Positions 1 through 6,191 of a DNA stretch of 9,721 bases are shown here, piece by piece. The DNA comes from Desulfobacterales bacterium (lineage in GTDB: Bacteria; Desulfobacterota; Desulfobacteria; Desulfobacterales; JAFDCJ01), in the NCBI GenBank assembly GCA_029932495.1, contig JAOZPY010000078.1, positions 1 to 9,721 on the forward strand, read 5' to 3'. Each line of letters begins with the position of its first letter. Position 1 is the first letter of the stretch. A program made the position numbers and the translations under genes. Under the pieces are notes generated by a model. It was not told the origin of the DNA, did no database searches, and saw only the letters and a program-made list of their open reading frames with translations.

Positions 1-142
1 CAGAATAATTTGTTCCGAATGCGGTTCGGAAATGAAAATAATTTTATTAATTCATCTGGAAAAACACAATGCCTTCATGACGGAAAACCACTCGGCTCCC
101 AAAATGAATTTACGGAAAAATTTTGCTGCCATTAAGTCTTGA
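1..142 (+). pseudogene. Possible C-terminal tail of a transposase (edge fragment)
   Basis: Frame +2 is open from the window edge to a TGA at 140-142. Near its start it encodes a CxxC zinc-ribbon half followed by a basic/hydrophobic strand (residues CSECGSEMKIILLI). This resembles the C-terminal CPxCGxxMxIxxFI segment of many IS91-like and related transposases. The rest (about 30 residues) is not recognisable, and frame +1 is also open here to a TAA at 133-135, so the frame could be chance in AT-rich DNA. A perfect 7-bp hairpin (13-19 with 25-31) lies inside. If real, the body of the gene is left of the window. Only the short motif supports this call. Confidence 0.25.
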
Positions 143-167
143 CTGTTTCGGCTGTTTCTTTTATTCT
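139..167 (+). promoter_or_regulatory. Candidate sigma70-type promoter of the acyl-CoA synthetase gene
   Basis: TTGACT at 139-144 matches the -35 consensus at five of six bases. It is followed after exactly 17 bases by TATTCT at 162-167, four of six matches to the -10. Transcription would begin near 174 and leave a leader of about 50 bases before the ATG at 226. No operator palindrome is obvious. This is a consensus match only. Confidence 0.4.
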
Positions 168-225
168 GCCGCCGATTTTTGTCCACGGATTCAATCACAT
201 TTATCACTTATTACGGAGGATTAAA

Positions 226-1875
226 ATGAGTTTTGAACGCGTTTGGCATAAAAACTACCCTGCTGATGTCCCCCCTGAACTGGATTTTGAACAGTTGACC
301 ATGCCCGAGTTTATGGCCCGCAATGCCCAGCGCTTTCCCGACAAGACGGCACTGGACTATATGGGAGCAACCATCACCTATTCCCAGCTCGATGCGCTGG
401 TGAATCAATTCGGACGTGCCCTGACCGGACTGGGTGTTGAAAAGGGCGATACCGTTGCCATGCTGCTGCCCAACTTTCCGCAGATCGTCATCGCCAATTA
501 TGCGACCTGGCGCATCGGGGCCATAACGTCCATGCACAATCCGCTTTATACTGAGCGTGAGCTGACCCAGCAGCTCGATCTGTCGGACGCGAAAATCCTG
601 GTGACGCTGGATATACTCCATCCCCAGGCTGTAAATTTGATGAAAACCACATCTGTGGAGAAGATCATTGTTTGTCATGTCAATGATTATCTGCCGATAC
701 CCCAGGAGCAGCTGGATGCCATGGCTGAAAACGGGATGTACCGCCAAGTAGAAGCGCGGCCCGACACCTTTGAATTCAAGGACCTGGTAGCCGCCCAGGA
801 CGGCAGTGCCCTGGAAAGCCGGGCAGAGTTGGATTTGGTGGGCTCATATATCTATACCGGCGGCACCACCGGCGTCAGCAAGGGGGCCATGATTACTCAT
901 AAGAATATGAGTTTCAATACCCAGCAGCTCAGGAGTTGGTTTTATGACCTGGAAGACGGCCAGGAAAGTGAACTGGCGGTTTTTCCGTTTTTTCATTCCG
1001 CCGGATTTACCGGGGTGCAGAATATGTGCGTCGTCGCCGGATGGACCGATGTGCTCGTGCCGCGTCCGGAGCCCGCGACGATTATTGATATCCTAAAAAG
1101 AGCCAAGCCCACCGTGGTTCCGGGGGTGCCCACCATATACGTAGGGCTGCTGGCAAACGAAGACTTCCGAAAAATGGACCTGAGTTTTATCAAGTGCTTC
1201 ATTGCCGGGGCCGCCCCTTTGCCGATGGATGTCATCAACCAGCTCAAGGAGTTGGCCGGTGCCGGCATCGTCAATGTCTATGGCCTGACGGAAATAACTC
1301 CTATGGGCACGGCCACCCCGTGGAAGGGTTTGGAGAAACCGGGGACGGTGGGTGTGCCATTGCCCAATACGGACTTGAAAATTGTGGATCTTGAAAACGG
1401 TGATCGGGAGGTGAGCCCTGGTGAACCCGGGGAGATCTGTTTCAAAGGCCCTCAGGTTATGGCTGGCTATCACAAGCGGCCCGATGAAACCAAAAATGTC
1501 ATGCGTGACGGCTGGCTTTACACCGGTGATATCGGTGTGCTGGACGAGGATGGTTTTTTAAGTATCGTGGATCGCAAAAAAGATATGATCGTGGCCAGTG
1601 GGTACAATATTTATCCTACAGAAATTGACGATGTCCTTTTCAGTCATCCGAAAATATTGGAGGCTTGCACTGTGGGTGTGCCTGATGAATATCGCGGTGA
1701 AACGGTCAAAGCCTATATCGTGACCCGGCCCGGTGAGACGCTTACAAAAGAGGAAATCATCGCTTTTTGCCGCGAAAAGCTGGCTGCATATAAAGTTCCC
1801 AAAATTATTGAATTCATGGATCAACTTCCCAAAAGTACTGTAGGCAAGATTTTAAGAAAAGACCTTCGCGATTGA
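226..1875 (+). CDS. AMP-forming acyl-CoA synthetase (fatty-acid--CoA ligase type)
   Basis: Member of the ANL superfamily. It activates a carboxylic acid with ATP to an acyl-adenylate and transfers it to CoA, giving acyl-CoA, AMP and PPi; probably cytosolic. The protein has 549 residues, normal for fatty-acyl/medium-chain CoA ligases. Visible motifs, counted from this start: P-loop YTGGTTGVSKG (about 210-220), adenine motif VYGLTE (351-356), YTGD with Asp435, the hinge region DRKKDM (449-454) followed by SGYNIYP, and the C-terminal PKSTVGK with the adenylation lysine Lys541. All key residues are present. The start is ATG 226, preceded by ACGGAGGA at 213-220. A TTG at 139 in the same frame would add 29 residues but has no ribosome site and sits in the candidate promoter. 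The gene is followed by hairpins and a terminator, so it is probably its own transcript. The chain length of the substrate cannot be told; resemblance is to FadD-like enzymes. Confidence 0.93.
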   Translation: MSFERVWHKNYPADVPPELDFEQLTMPEFMARNAQRFPDKTALDYMGATITYSQLDALVNQFGRALTGLGVEKGDTVAMLLPNFPQIVIANYATWRIGAITSMHNPLYTERELTQQLDLSDAKILVTLDILHPQAVNLMKTTSVEKIIVCHVNDYLPIPQEQLDAMAENGMYRQVEARPDTFEFKDLVAAQDGSALESRAELDLVGSYIYTGGTTGVSKGAMITHKNMSFNTQQLRSWFYDLEDGQESELAVFPFFHSAGFTGVQNMCVVAGWTDVLVPRPEPATIIDILKRAKPTVVPGVPTIYVGLLANEDFRKMDLSFIKCFIAGAAPLPMDVINQLKELAGAGIVNVYGLTEITPMGTATPWKGLEKPGTVGVPLPNTDLKIVDLENGDREVSPGEPGEICFKGPQVMAGYHKRPDETKNVMRDGWLYTGDIGVLDEDGFLSIVDRKKDMIVASGYNIYPTEIDDVLFSHPKILEACTVGVPDEYRGETVKAYIVTRPGETLTKEEIIAFCREKLAAYKVPKIIEFMDQLPKSTVGKILRKDLRD

Positions 1876-1901
1876 GTGGCGGTTGAACCAGCCTGCGAGC
1901 T

Positions 1902-1929
1902 CTAACCCCGCAGTTTTCTGCGGGGTTAG
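1902..1929. repeat. Perfect 12-bp hairpin, REP-like, after the acyl-CoA synthetase gene
   Basis: CTAACCCCGCAG (1902-1913) pairs perfectly with CTGCGGGGTTAG (1918-1929) around a TTTT loop, 26 bases after the stop codon at 1875. The hairpin is flanked by a direct repeat GCGAGC (1895-1900 and 1929-1934). No T-tract follows, so it is a poor intrinsic terminator. Its core CCCCGCAG/CTGCGGGG is nearly the same as that of the next hairpin, which suggests a paired extragenic palindromic element. It could also protect the 3' end of the mRNA. Confidence 0.6.
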
Positions 1930-1962
1930 CGAGCGAAATAAAATAGATATTTTCCTTACTGG

Positions 1963-1995
1963 GAAGATTCCCTGCAGCTTGCTGCAGGGAGCTTC
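1963..1995. repeat. Second REP-like hairpin with CTTG tetraloop
   Basis: TCCCTGCAGC (1969-1978) pairs with GCTGCAGGGA (1981-1990). The tip reads GCAG-CTTG-CTGC, that is, a stable C(UUG)G-type tetraloop in RNA. Below a small internal loop, GAAG (1963-1966) pairs with CTTC (1992-1995). The core CCCTGCAG differs by one base from the core of the hairpin at 1902-1929. No T-tract follows. The arrangement of two related palindromes in a gap is typical of REP/BIME-type repeats; whether it recurs in the genome cannot be seen here. Confidence 0.5.
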
Positions 1996-2012
1996 AATTA
2001 AAAGACTGCTAA

Positions 2013-2050
2013 AAAAGAGGCCGGCAGGGATGACACTGCAGGCCTCTTTT
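2013..2050 (+). terminator. Rho-independent terminator
   Basis: AAAAGAGGCC (2013-2022) pairs with GGCCTCTTTT (2041-2050). Inside, after one G-A mismatch, GCAG (2024-2027) pairs with CTGC (2036-2039) around an 8-base loop. The stem ends in a TTTT run, and the matching A-run on the left makes it potentially bidirectional. It closes the acyl-CoA synthetase transcript and separates it from the ATP-grasp gene. Confidence 0.7.
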
Positions 2051-2211
2051 GCCTCAACCTTTTCGCGCTATGACGCCCTGAGACAACAGGAGCTAATTTT
2101 ACCAAAAAAATGGTGCGATGAAATCGTGGCCCCAAGAGATCATTATGATCGGAAGTTTTTCCAATATGCTCGAATTGAAAAACCAAATTGCTGATAAGTG
2201 GTGGAGGAGAA

Positions 2212-2886
2212 ATGAAACTAATAGACGATGCGGTTAGGAACGGACAAAGCACCCTTTCGGAATACGAATCCAAGCAGGTCCTCGCAGCTTACCACATTCC
2301 GGTTACCATCGAGCAATTGGTAGATAACCCGGAAGATTTATTCAAGGCCGCCGCCAAAATCGGCTACCCGGTCGTTATGAAAGGCAGCTCGGCGGATATT
2401 GCTCATAAAACCGAAAAGGGCCTGATCCGGGTCGATGTCCGAAACGATGCCGAAGCCTTATCTGCTTTTAAAGAGATTACGGCCGCCATGGAGGGCACCG
2501 ACAAGCAGGTGCTGGTCCAGCAGTTGGTCAAGGGCCAACGCGAGCTGGTGGCGGGGCTGACTCGTGATCCCCAGTTCGGTCCCTGCGTGATGTTCGGGCT
2601 GGGAGGAATATTCACCGAAGTGCTGCGAGATGCCGCATTTCGCGTTGCACCCCTGGAAAAACGGGATGCCCTGGAGATGATGCAGGAAATCAAGGCCCAT
2701 AAGATCCTGGAAGCCGTGCGGGGCATGGCCCCGGTAGACAAGAATATGCTGGCCGAGATTCTGATCGCCGTCGGCCAGATCGGAATTGAGAATGAAATGA
2801 TCAAGGAAATTGACATCAACCCGGTAATTATCACCGATGGCAAACCGGTGGCGGTCGATGCGCTGGTAGTCTTGGAGGGAAAGTGA
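2212..2886 (+). CDS. ATP-grasp beta-type subunit of an ADP-forming acetyl/acyl-CoA synthetase
   Basis: The 224-residue protein is essentially one ATP-grasp_5 domain, the usual size of the separate beta subunit of ADP-forming acyl-CoA synthetases. With an alpha subunit such enzymes interconvert acyl-CoA + ADP + Pi and acid + CoA + ATP, conserving thioester energy in many anaerobes. Visible: YPVVMKGSS with nucleotide-binding Lys57, AHKTEKG (64-70), the glycine-rich FGLGGIFTE (128-136), and the metal/phosphate motif EIDINP (199-204) near the C-terminus. The start ATG 2212 follows a strong GGAGGAG site (2203-2209). An upstream in-frame TTG at 2188 is less likely. The stop overlaps the GTG of the next frame by 3 bases (GTGA), which suggests translational coupling. 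No complete alpha subunit is in the window; only a remnant follows. The protein needs a partner from elsewhere to be a classical synthetase. Substrate unknown. Confidence 0.88.
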   Translation: MKLIDDAVRNGQSTLSEYESKQVLAAYHIPVTIEQLVDNPEDLFKAAAKIGYPVVMKGSSADIAHKTEKGLIRVDVRNDAEALSAFKEITAAMEGTDKQVLVQQLVKGQRELVAGLTRDPQFGPCVMFGLGGIFTEVLRDAAFRVAPLEKRDALEMMQEIKAHKILEAVRGMAPVDKNMLAEILIAVGQIGIENEMIKEIDINPVIITDGKPVAVDALVVLEGK

Positions 2887-3224
2887 CCGTGGAGAATTCA
2901 GACGGGGTGATGACCACGGATGCAGGTCACATACATGGCCTGAAATTAGCTATACTGGGCGATCATACTTGCGCAAAGCTAAAAAAATCTTTCCCCTGTG
3001 TGGTTTCGTGGATATTTAATAGTGATTCTGACCATACTGACGCTTCGCAGGAAAAAACGCAGTCCTTGCAGCAACTATATATTCAATGGCTTTTAAGTAA
3101 TAAAAAAATAACCGGCAAGCCGTTTGCCCTGTGGTGTTTTTCGGCGGGTCGCCGGGAAATGGAATTAATCGAAAAAATTGAAACCCACCAAATACCCGTG
3201 CGGTACCCGGTTTTTTATTGTTAA
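2883..3224 (+). pseudogene. Remnant of the alpha (CoA-ligase) subunit of ADP-forming acyl-CoA synthetase
   Basis: The frame has 113 codons from a GTG that overlaps the stop of the ATP-grasp gene; ATG 2910 is another possible start. Its start, NSDGVMTTDA (5-14), then GLKLAIL (19-25), a T-x3-LKKSFP segment (29-38) and N-x3-D (46-50), follow the order of the segment GGPGVMxTDAL, GLxLAxL, TxxxLKxxLP, NPxD that comes after the Succ_CoA_lig-type domain in alpha subunits. The end, GKPFALWCFSAGRRE to IPVRYP (78-109), matches the segment GKPVLxxWxGG to GIPVYxxPE. The roughly 30 residues normally between these blocks are missing. The Rossmann CoA-binding domain and the catalytic-histidine domain are absent altogether. 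The DNA is AT-rich (69 of 180 G+C at 2941-3120 by hand count) beside a GC-rich neighbour. I infer a decayed or strongly trimmed alpha gene. Since the frame is open, a short expressed protein is possible. Confidence 0.5.
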
Positions 3225-3249
3225 GAGAAGCGCTTACAGGAGAATGATC

Positions 3250-4035
3250 ATGGTCATAGGTAGAGGCGATTTAGAGGATCTGAAATATGCTAAGATTCTT
3301 CTTGAAAACCCGAGCCTTGCAGCCAGGGTTTCCAGCCTGCTGGGAACTCCGATAGAAAAGGGTTTTGAGCAGCTGCCCGCAAAATGGAAGGGAATTGTTC
3401 AGGGGATCACCGAAAAATCGCTTGAAAAAGCGCTTAATTTTGCCGTGCAGACAATGAATGATAAAACAAGAACCGTTTCTTCGGATAAAGTCCATAAGAT
3501 TCTTGTTTTTGCCACGGGAGCCGGGGGCGGAACTTTTGGACTGCCGGCTTTGACCATTGAACTTCCTGTAACCACCATCATTATGCTGCGCTCCATAGCC
3601 GACATCGCCCGCAGTGAAGGTGAACGAATTGATCGGCTGGAAACGAAAATCGCCTGTTTAGAAGTATTCGCTCTGGGCGGTACATCAAAGAGCGATGACA
3701 GAACAGAAACAGGCTATTTTATCGTCAGGGCCGCTTTGGCGCGAACAGTCTCGGATGCGACACAATATATTGCGGAAAAAGGATTGACAAGGGAAGGTGC
3801 ACCGGCACTTGTTAAACTCATCGCCACTCTGGCGTCGCGGTTTGGAATCATTGTCTCTGAAAAAGCCGCCGCCCAGGCGATTCCTTTGATCGGCGCTGCT
3901 GGCGGGGCCTTGGTCAACACGATTTTCATCGATCATTTTCAAAATATGGCCCGGGGTCATTTTATCATTCGCAGGCTTGAAAGACGTTATGGGAGCAATT
4001 GGGTTCGGCAGGAATATGACAAGTTTAGTTTATGA
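3250..4035 (+). CDS. EcsC family protein
   Basis: The 261-residue product has the hallmarks of the EcsC family (named after the third gene of the Bacillus ecs ABC-transporter locus), whose biochemical role is unknown. The signature lies in the middle: a glycine-rich TGAGGGTFGLPA stretch from about residue 89, then a hydrophobic run ELPVTTIIMLRSIADIARSEGE, then CLEVFALGG and SKSDD...ETGYF. A second hydrophobic Ala/Gly-rich stretch lies near AIPLIGAAGGALVNT, close to the C-terminus. Both could be membrane-associated, but no signal peptide is seen. AGGAG (3238-3242) is 7 bases from ATG 3250; the ATG at 3244 is directly against it and so less likely. It lies between the synthetase fragment and the SDR operon with gaps on both sides, so its link to either is uncertain. 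Confidence 0.88.
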   Translation: MVIGRGDLEDLKYAKILLENPSLAARVSSLLGTPIEKGFEQLPAKWKGIVQGITEKSLEKALNFAVQTMNDKTRTVSSDKVHKILVFATGAGGGTFGLPALTIELPVTTIIMLRSIADIARSEGERIDRLETKIACLEVFALGGTSKSDDRTETGYFIVRAALARTVSDATQYIAEKGLTREGAPALVKLIATLASRFGIIVSEKAAAQAIPLIGAAGGALVNTIFIDHFQNMARGHFIIRRLERRYGSNWVRQEYDKFSL

Positions 4036-4210
4036 TATTTGATTTAGGGGAAAAGGAGATGATTAACGCCATTTTCGGCAGCCCTGTGGCGGGCAAAAAA
4101 AACTGTTGACTCAAAAGGGGGGCTGAATTATGAAGTATCTTAAAACAAAACGATATTTCGCTATGCGAAATGTCTGGTATTCAGATTTTTAAAAAAACCA
4201 GCGGGGCATT
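4036..4210 (+). other. Spacer with two tiny open frames and a hairpin
   Basis: Two very short frames each have a purine-rich ribosome-site-like sequence. One is 16 codons (4059-4109) after AAAAGGAG. The other is 20 codons (4130-4192) after AAGGGGGG. The second is rich in aromatic residues (three Tyr, two Phe, one Trp) and ends 18 bases before the TTG of the SDR gene. A hairpin lies inside it: GATATTTCGC (4152-4161) with GCGAAATGTC (4165-4174), 10 pairs including one T-G, loop TAT. About 11 bases later comes a TTTTT run (4186-4190). This could be a leader-peptide/attenuator arrangement or coincidence. No similarity to known proteins is recognised. Confidence 0.25.
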
Positions 4211-5008
4211 TTGGCATCACAAAATCCATCCAAATTTTATAGCAAATTGTTCGATCTCGGGGCTAAAGTTGCCGTTGTCATCGGCGGAACGGGCGTGCTT
4301 TGCGGTGAAATGGCATGGGGGTTGCTTCAGGCCGGCGCCCGGATTGCACTGGTGGGAAGAAACGAAGACAAAGCCCAGGGGCATTTCAAGCGCTGGGGCA
4401 GCTCTGCCGATGAGGCGCGTTTTTTTAAAGCCGATGTCACCCGAAGAGATCAAATGGAAAAAATCATCCCCGCGGTGATGGACTGGTACGGGCGCATCGA
4501 CATTCTTATCAACGGCGCCACCATCGCGCCGCCGGTTCCATATCTCGAAATTACCGACGAACAATTTGGATCCATCATGGATGTCAACCTGAAGGCGGTT
4601 CACATGGGCTGCCAGTTGTTCGGCAAACACTGGATCAATCTGAAGCAGGCGGGTTCTATCATCAACATGTCCTCCATGGCGGCTATCCGTCCTTTGAGCC
4701 GGGCATTTGTTTACAGTCTTGCCAAGGCGGCGATTTTAAATTTAACTCAAAATTTGGCCCGGGAGTGGGCCGAATACGGAATCCGGGTCAACGCCCTGTG
4801 CCCTGGTTTTTTCCCGGCGGAACAGAATCGGGCCATTCTGGATAAGCAGAGAGTGGCCGCCATTATGAGGCAAACGCCCATGAGTCGCTTTGGTGACCCG
4901 CACGAGCTTGTGGGTGCGACCCTGCTGCTGGCTTCCCGGCAGGCAGGCAGCTTTATCACGGGTTGCAACCTGGTGGTGGATGGTGGCTTTGCCGTGATGT
5001 CCATCTAG
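4211..5008 (+). CDS. SDR family NAD(P)-dependent oxidoreductase
   Basis: Classical short-chain dehydrogenase/reductase of 265 residues. It would interconvert an alcohol and a ketone with NAD(H) or NADP(H). Seen: the cofactor loop GGTGVLCG (25-32; the family's TGxxxGxG with the last glycine pair shifted), NGA (101-103; family NNAG), catalytic Ser154/155 in NMSSMAA, Tyr168 and Lys172 in YSLAK, and the C-terminal TGCNLVVDGG. All active residues are intact. The N-terminal FDLGAKVAVV and the GGTGVLxG loop resemble SDRs annotated as D-mannonate oxidoreductase-like, but this is not enough to assign a substrate. The start is taken as TTG 4211 because an in-frame stop lies at 4190-4192 and the next ATG (4310) would remove the cofactor loop. 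The ribosome site is weak (GCGGGG). It is the first gene of the tight downstream cluster; the next begins 63 bases later. Confidence 0.88.
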   Translation: MASQNPSKFYSKLFDLGAKVAVVIGGTGVLCGEMAWGLLQAGARIALVGRNEDKAQGHFKRWGSSADEARFFKADVTRRDQMEKIIPAVMDWYGRIDILINGATIAPPVPYLEITDEQFGSIMDVNLKAVHMGCQLFGKHWINLKQAGSIINMSSMAAIRPLSRAFVYSLAKAAILNLTQNLAREWAEYGIRVNALCPGFFPAEQNRAILDKQRVAAIMRQTPMSRFGDPHELVGATLLLASRQAGSFITGCNLVVDGGFAVMSI

Positions 5009-5032
5009 GTTAGGGGTTGCCTTGGTTAATCG

Positions 5033-5059
5033 TAAATAAAACACAGCCGGCTTTATTTA
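5033..5059. repeat. AT-rich inverted repeat before the Ldh2-family gene
   Basis: TAAATAAA (5033-5040) pairs perfectly with TTTATTTA (5052-5059). The 11-base loop contains the palindrome GCCGGC (5046-5051). It ends 12 bases before the ATG at 5072, next to the ribosome site. It might modulate translation of the next gene or be a weak intercistronic structure. Confidence 0.3.
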
Positions 5060-5071
5060 AAAGGCAGAGAT

Positions 5072-6118
5072 ATGCAGCAACAGGTTTTAGTCTCGGCGCA
5101 CAGGTTACAGGAATTTGGACAGGCAGTGTTCGAAAAGGTCGGCGTCTTTCCGCAGCACGCCCGGCAGACGGCTGAAATTCTTGTCGATGCTAATTTAAGA
5201 GGTATTGACACCCACGGCATTTATCTGAGCAGCCTGTATGCCCGGCGATTGCAAAAGAAGTTGTTCAACCCGGAGCCTGACTTTCATTTCGAAAAAAGAA
5301 GGGCCGGCGTCGGCGTTCTGGATGCAGATTTTTCATTGGGCCAGCCGGCAACCCTTGAAGCCACCCGGCAGGCGGTTAAGCTGGCCAAAGACGCCGGTGT
5401 GGGGATCGTTGCTGTTAAAAATTCGAACCACTTCGGAGCCGCCGCCTATTACGCTAACTACATGGCCGAGCAGGGGTGCATCGGGCTGGTGATGTGCGAT
5501 GGTGAATGCGATGTCATTCCTTTTGGGGGAAAGGAAAAATTCCTGGGAACCAATCCAATTTGCTGCAGCGTCCCTTCGGGGGAAAAACCCTGGTTCTGCA
5601 TGGACATGGCAACCAGTGAAGTGGCTTTCGGTAAAGTAAGAGCAGCCGCGGAAGCCGGCAAGACCATACCTGCCAATTGGGCAGTGGATCGGGATGGCAA
5701 TCCCGTGACGGATGCCACCCAGGCTTATGCTGTCGTGCCCATGAGCGGTGCCAAGGGATATGCGCTGGGGTTGATGATCGAAATTTTTTCCAGCCGCTTA
5801 ACCGCCATGCCATATGGGGCCCAAATCATTCGCAAGTTTGATGACTGGGAAAACAAAAGCTTCATGGGGCATTTCATCCAGGCCATCGATATTGAGGCGT
5901 TTTGTCCGCTTAACGAATTTAAAAAGGGCATGGATGAGCTGATTGAGGATCTCAAAAGCCAGCCCAAAGCCCCCGGGATTGAAGAGATACTCATCCCCGG
6001 CGAGCCGGAATGGCGCACCAAGGTCACGCGTGAAAAACAGGGTTGCCCCATAAGAAAAGAGGATCTGGATCTGCTCCGCCGGCTGGGCGTTGACCTGGGG
6101 GTGCCGTTTCCAGCCTGA
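5072..6118 (+). CDS. Ldh2/malate-lactate dehydrogenase family NAD(P)-dependent oxidoreductase
   Basis: The 348-residue protein fits the Ldh_2 family (PF02615 type), normally 330-360 residues and unrelated to Rossmann-fold lactate dehydrogenases. Members reduce or oxidise 2-hydroxy/2-keto acids or cyclic and N-methyl imino acids: malate, sulfolactate, ureidoglycolate, diketogulonate, and piperideine-2-carboxylate/N-methyl-amino acids. Visible: RGIDTHG (43-49) with the conserved His48, NSNHFG (117-122) with His120, LGTNP (158-162), the DMATSEVAFGK segment and GAKGYALGLMIEI (226-238), all in the family order. LTAMPYG replaces the more usual LTGAxxG, a possible substrate-side change. The start is ATG 5072 after AAAGGCAGA. 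The gene lies 63 bases after the SDR and 73 before the MttB-like gene, suggesting co-transcription. Family is clear, substrate is not. Confidence 0.9.
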   Translation: MQQQVLVSAHRLQEFGQAVFEKVGVFPQHARQTAEILVDANLRGIDTHGIYLSSLYARRLQKKLFNPEPDFHFEKRRAGVGVLDADFSLGQPATLEATRQAVKLAKDAGVGIVAVKNSNHFGAAAYYANYMAEQGCIGLVMCDGECDVIPFGGKEKFLGTNPICCSVPSGEKPWFCMDMATSEVAFGKVRAAAEAGKTIPANWAVDRDGNPVTDATQAYAVVPMSGAKGYALGLMIEIFSSRLTAMPYGAQIIRKFDDWENKSFMGHFIQAIDIEAFCPLNEFKKGMDELIEDLKSQPKAPGIEEILIPGEPEWRTKVTREKQGCPIRKEDLDLLRRLGVDLGVPFPA

Positions 6119-6191
6119 AAGATGCAACCGGCCCGTATGCCGCCTATCTGATGGACCGAGCGAAATTTTTTGCCAACCGAGGTGAGCCGTC

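Larger units (their letters stand above)
1876..2211. other. Intergenic region with hairpins and terminator, no convincing gene
   Basis: This 336-base gap holds two related inverted repeats (1902-1929 and 1963-1995) and an intrinsic terminator (2013-2050). Beyond the terminator, 2051-2211 is the leader of the ATP-grasp gene. In that leader a 13-base palindrome GATCAT-T-ATGATC lies at 2138-2150 and contains TATGAT (2144-2149), a possible -10 element. No -35 box at normal spacing is clear, so an operator/promoter here is only a possibility. An open frame at 1883-2194 runs straight through all three hairpins, has no ribosome site and no recognisable sequence, so I do not call it a gene. Confidence 0.7.

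Noticed and set aside
1..135. Open frame +1 at the left edge ending in TAA 133-135
   Set aside because: Asn-rich, low-complexity product in AT-rich DNA; no similarity seen and no start inside the window that makes sense.
139..225. N-terminal extension of the acyl-CoA synthetase from TTG 139
   Set aside because: ATG 226 has a strong ribosome site, the extension has none, and it overlaps a candidate promoter; the family starts close to ATG 226.
211..747. 178-codon minus-strand frame opposite the acyl-CoA synthetase
   Set aside because: Antisense to conserved coding sequence and with no recognisable motif.
1883..2194. Open frame of 103 codons in the gap after the acyl-CoA synthetase
   Set aside because: It crosses two REP-like hairpins and a terminator, lacks a ribosome site and has no recognisable sequence.
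4081..4101. GCCC/GGGC hairpin next to an A-run as a minus-strand terminator
   Set aside because: Only four base pairs with a six-base loop, and no minus-strand gene to terminate.
4170..4478. 102-codon + strand frame overlapping the start of the SDR gene
   Set aside because: The SDR frame carries the cofactor loop and catalytic residues; this one is out of frame with no motif.
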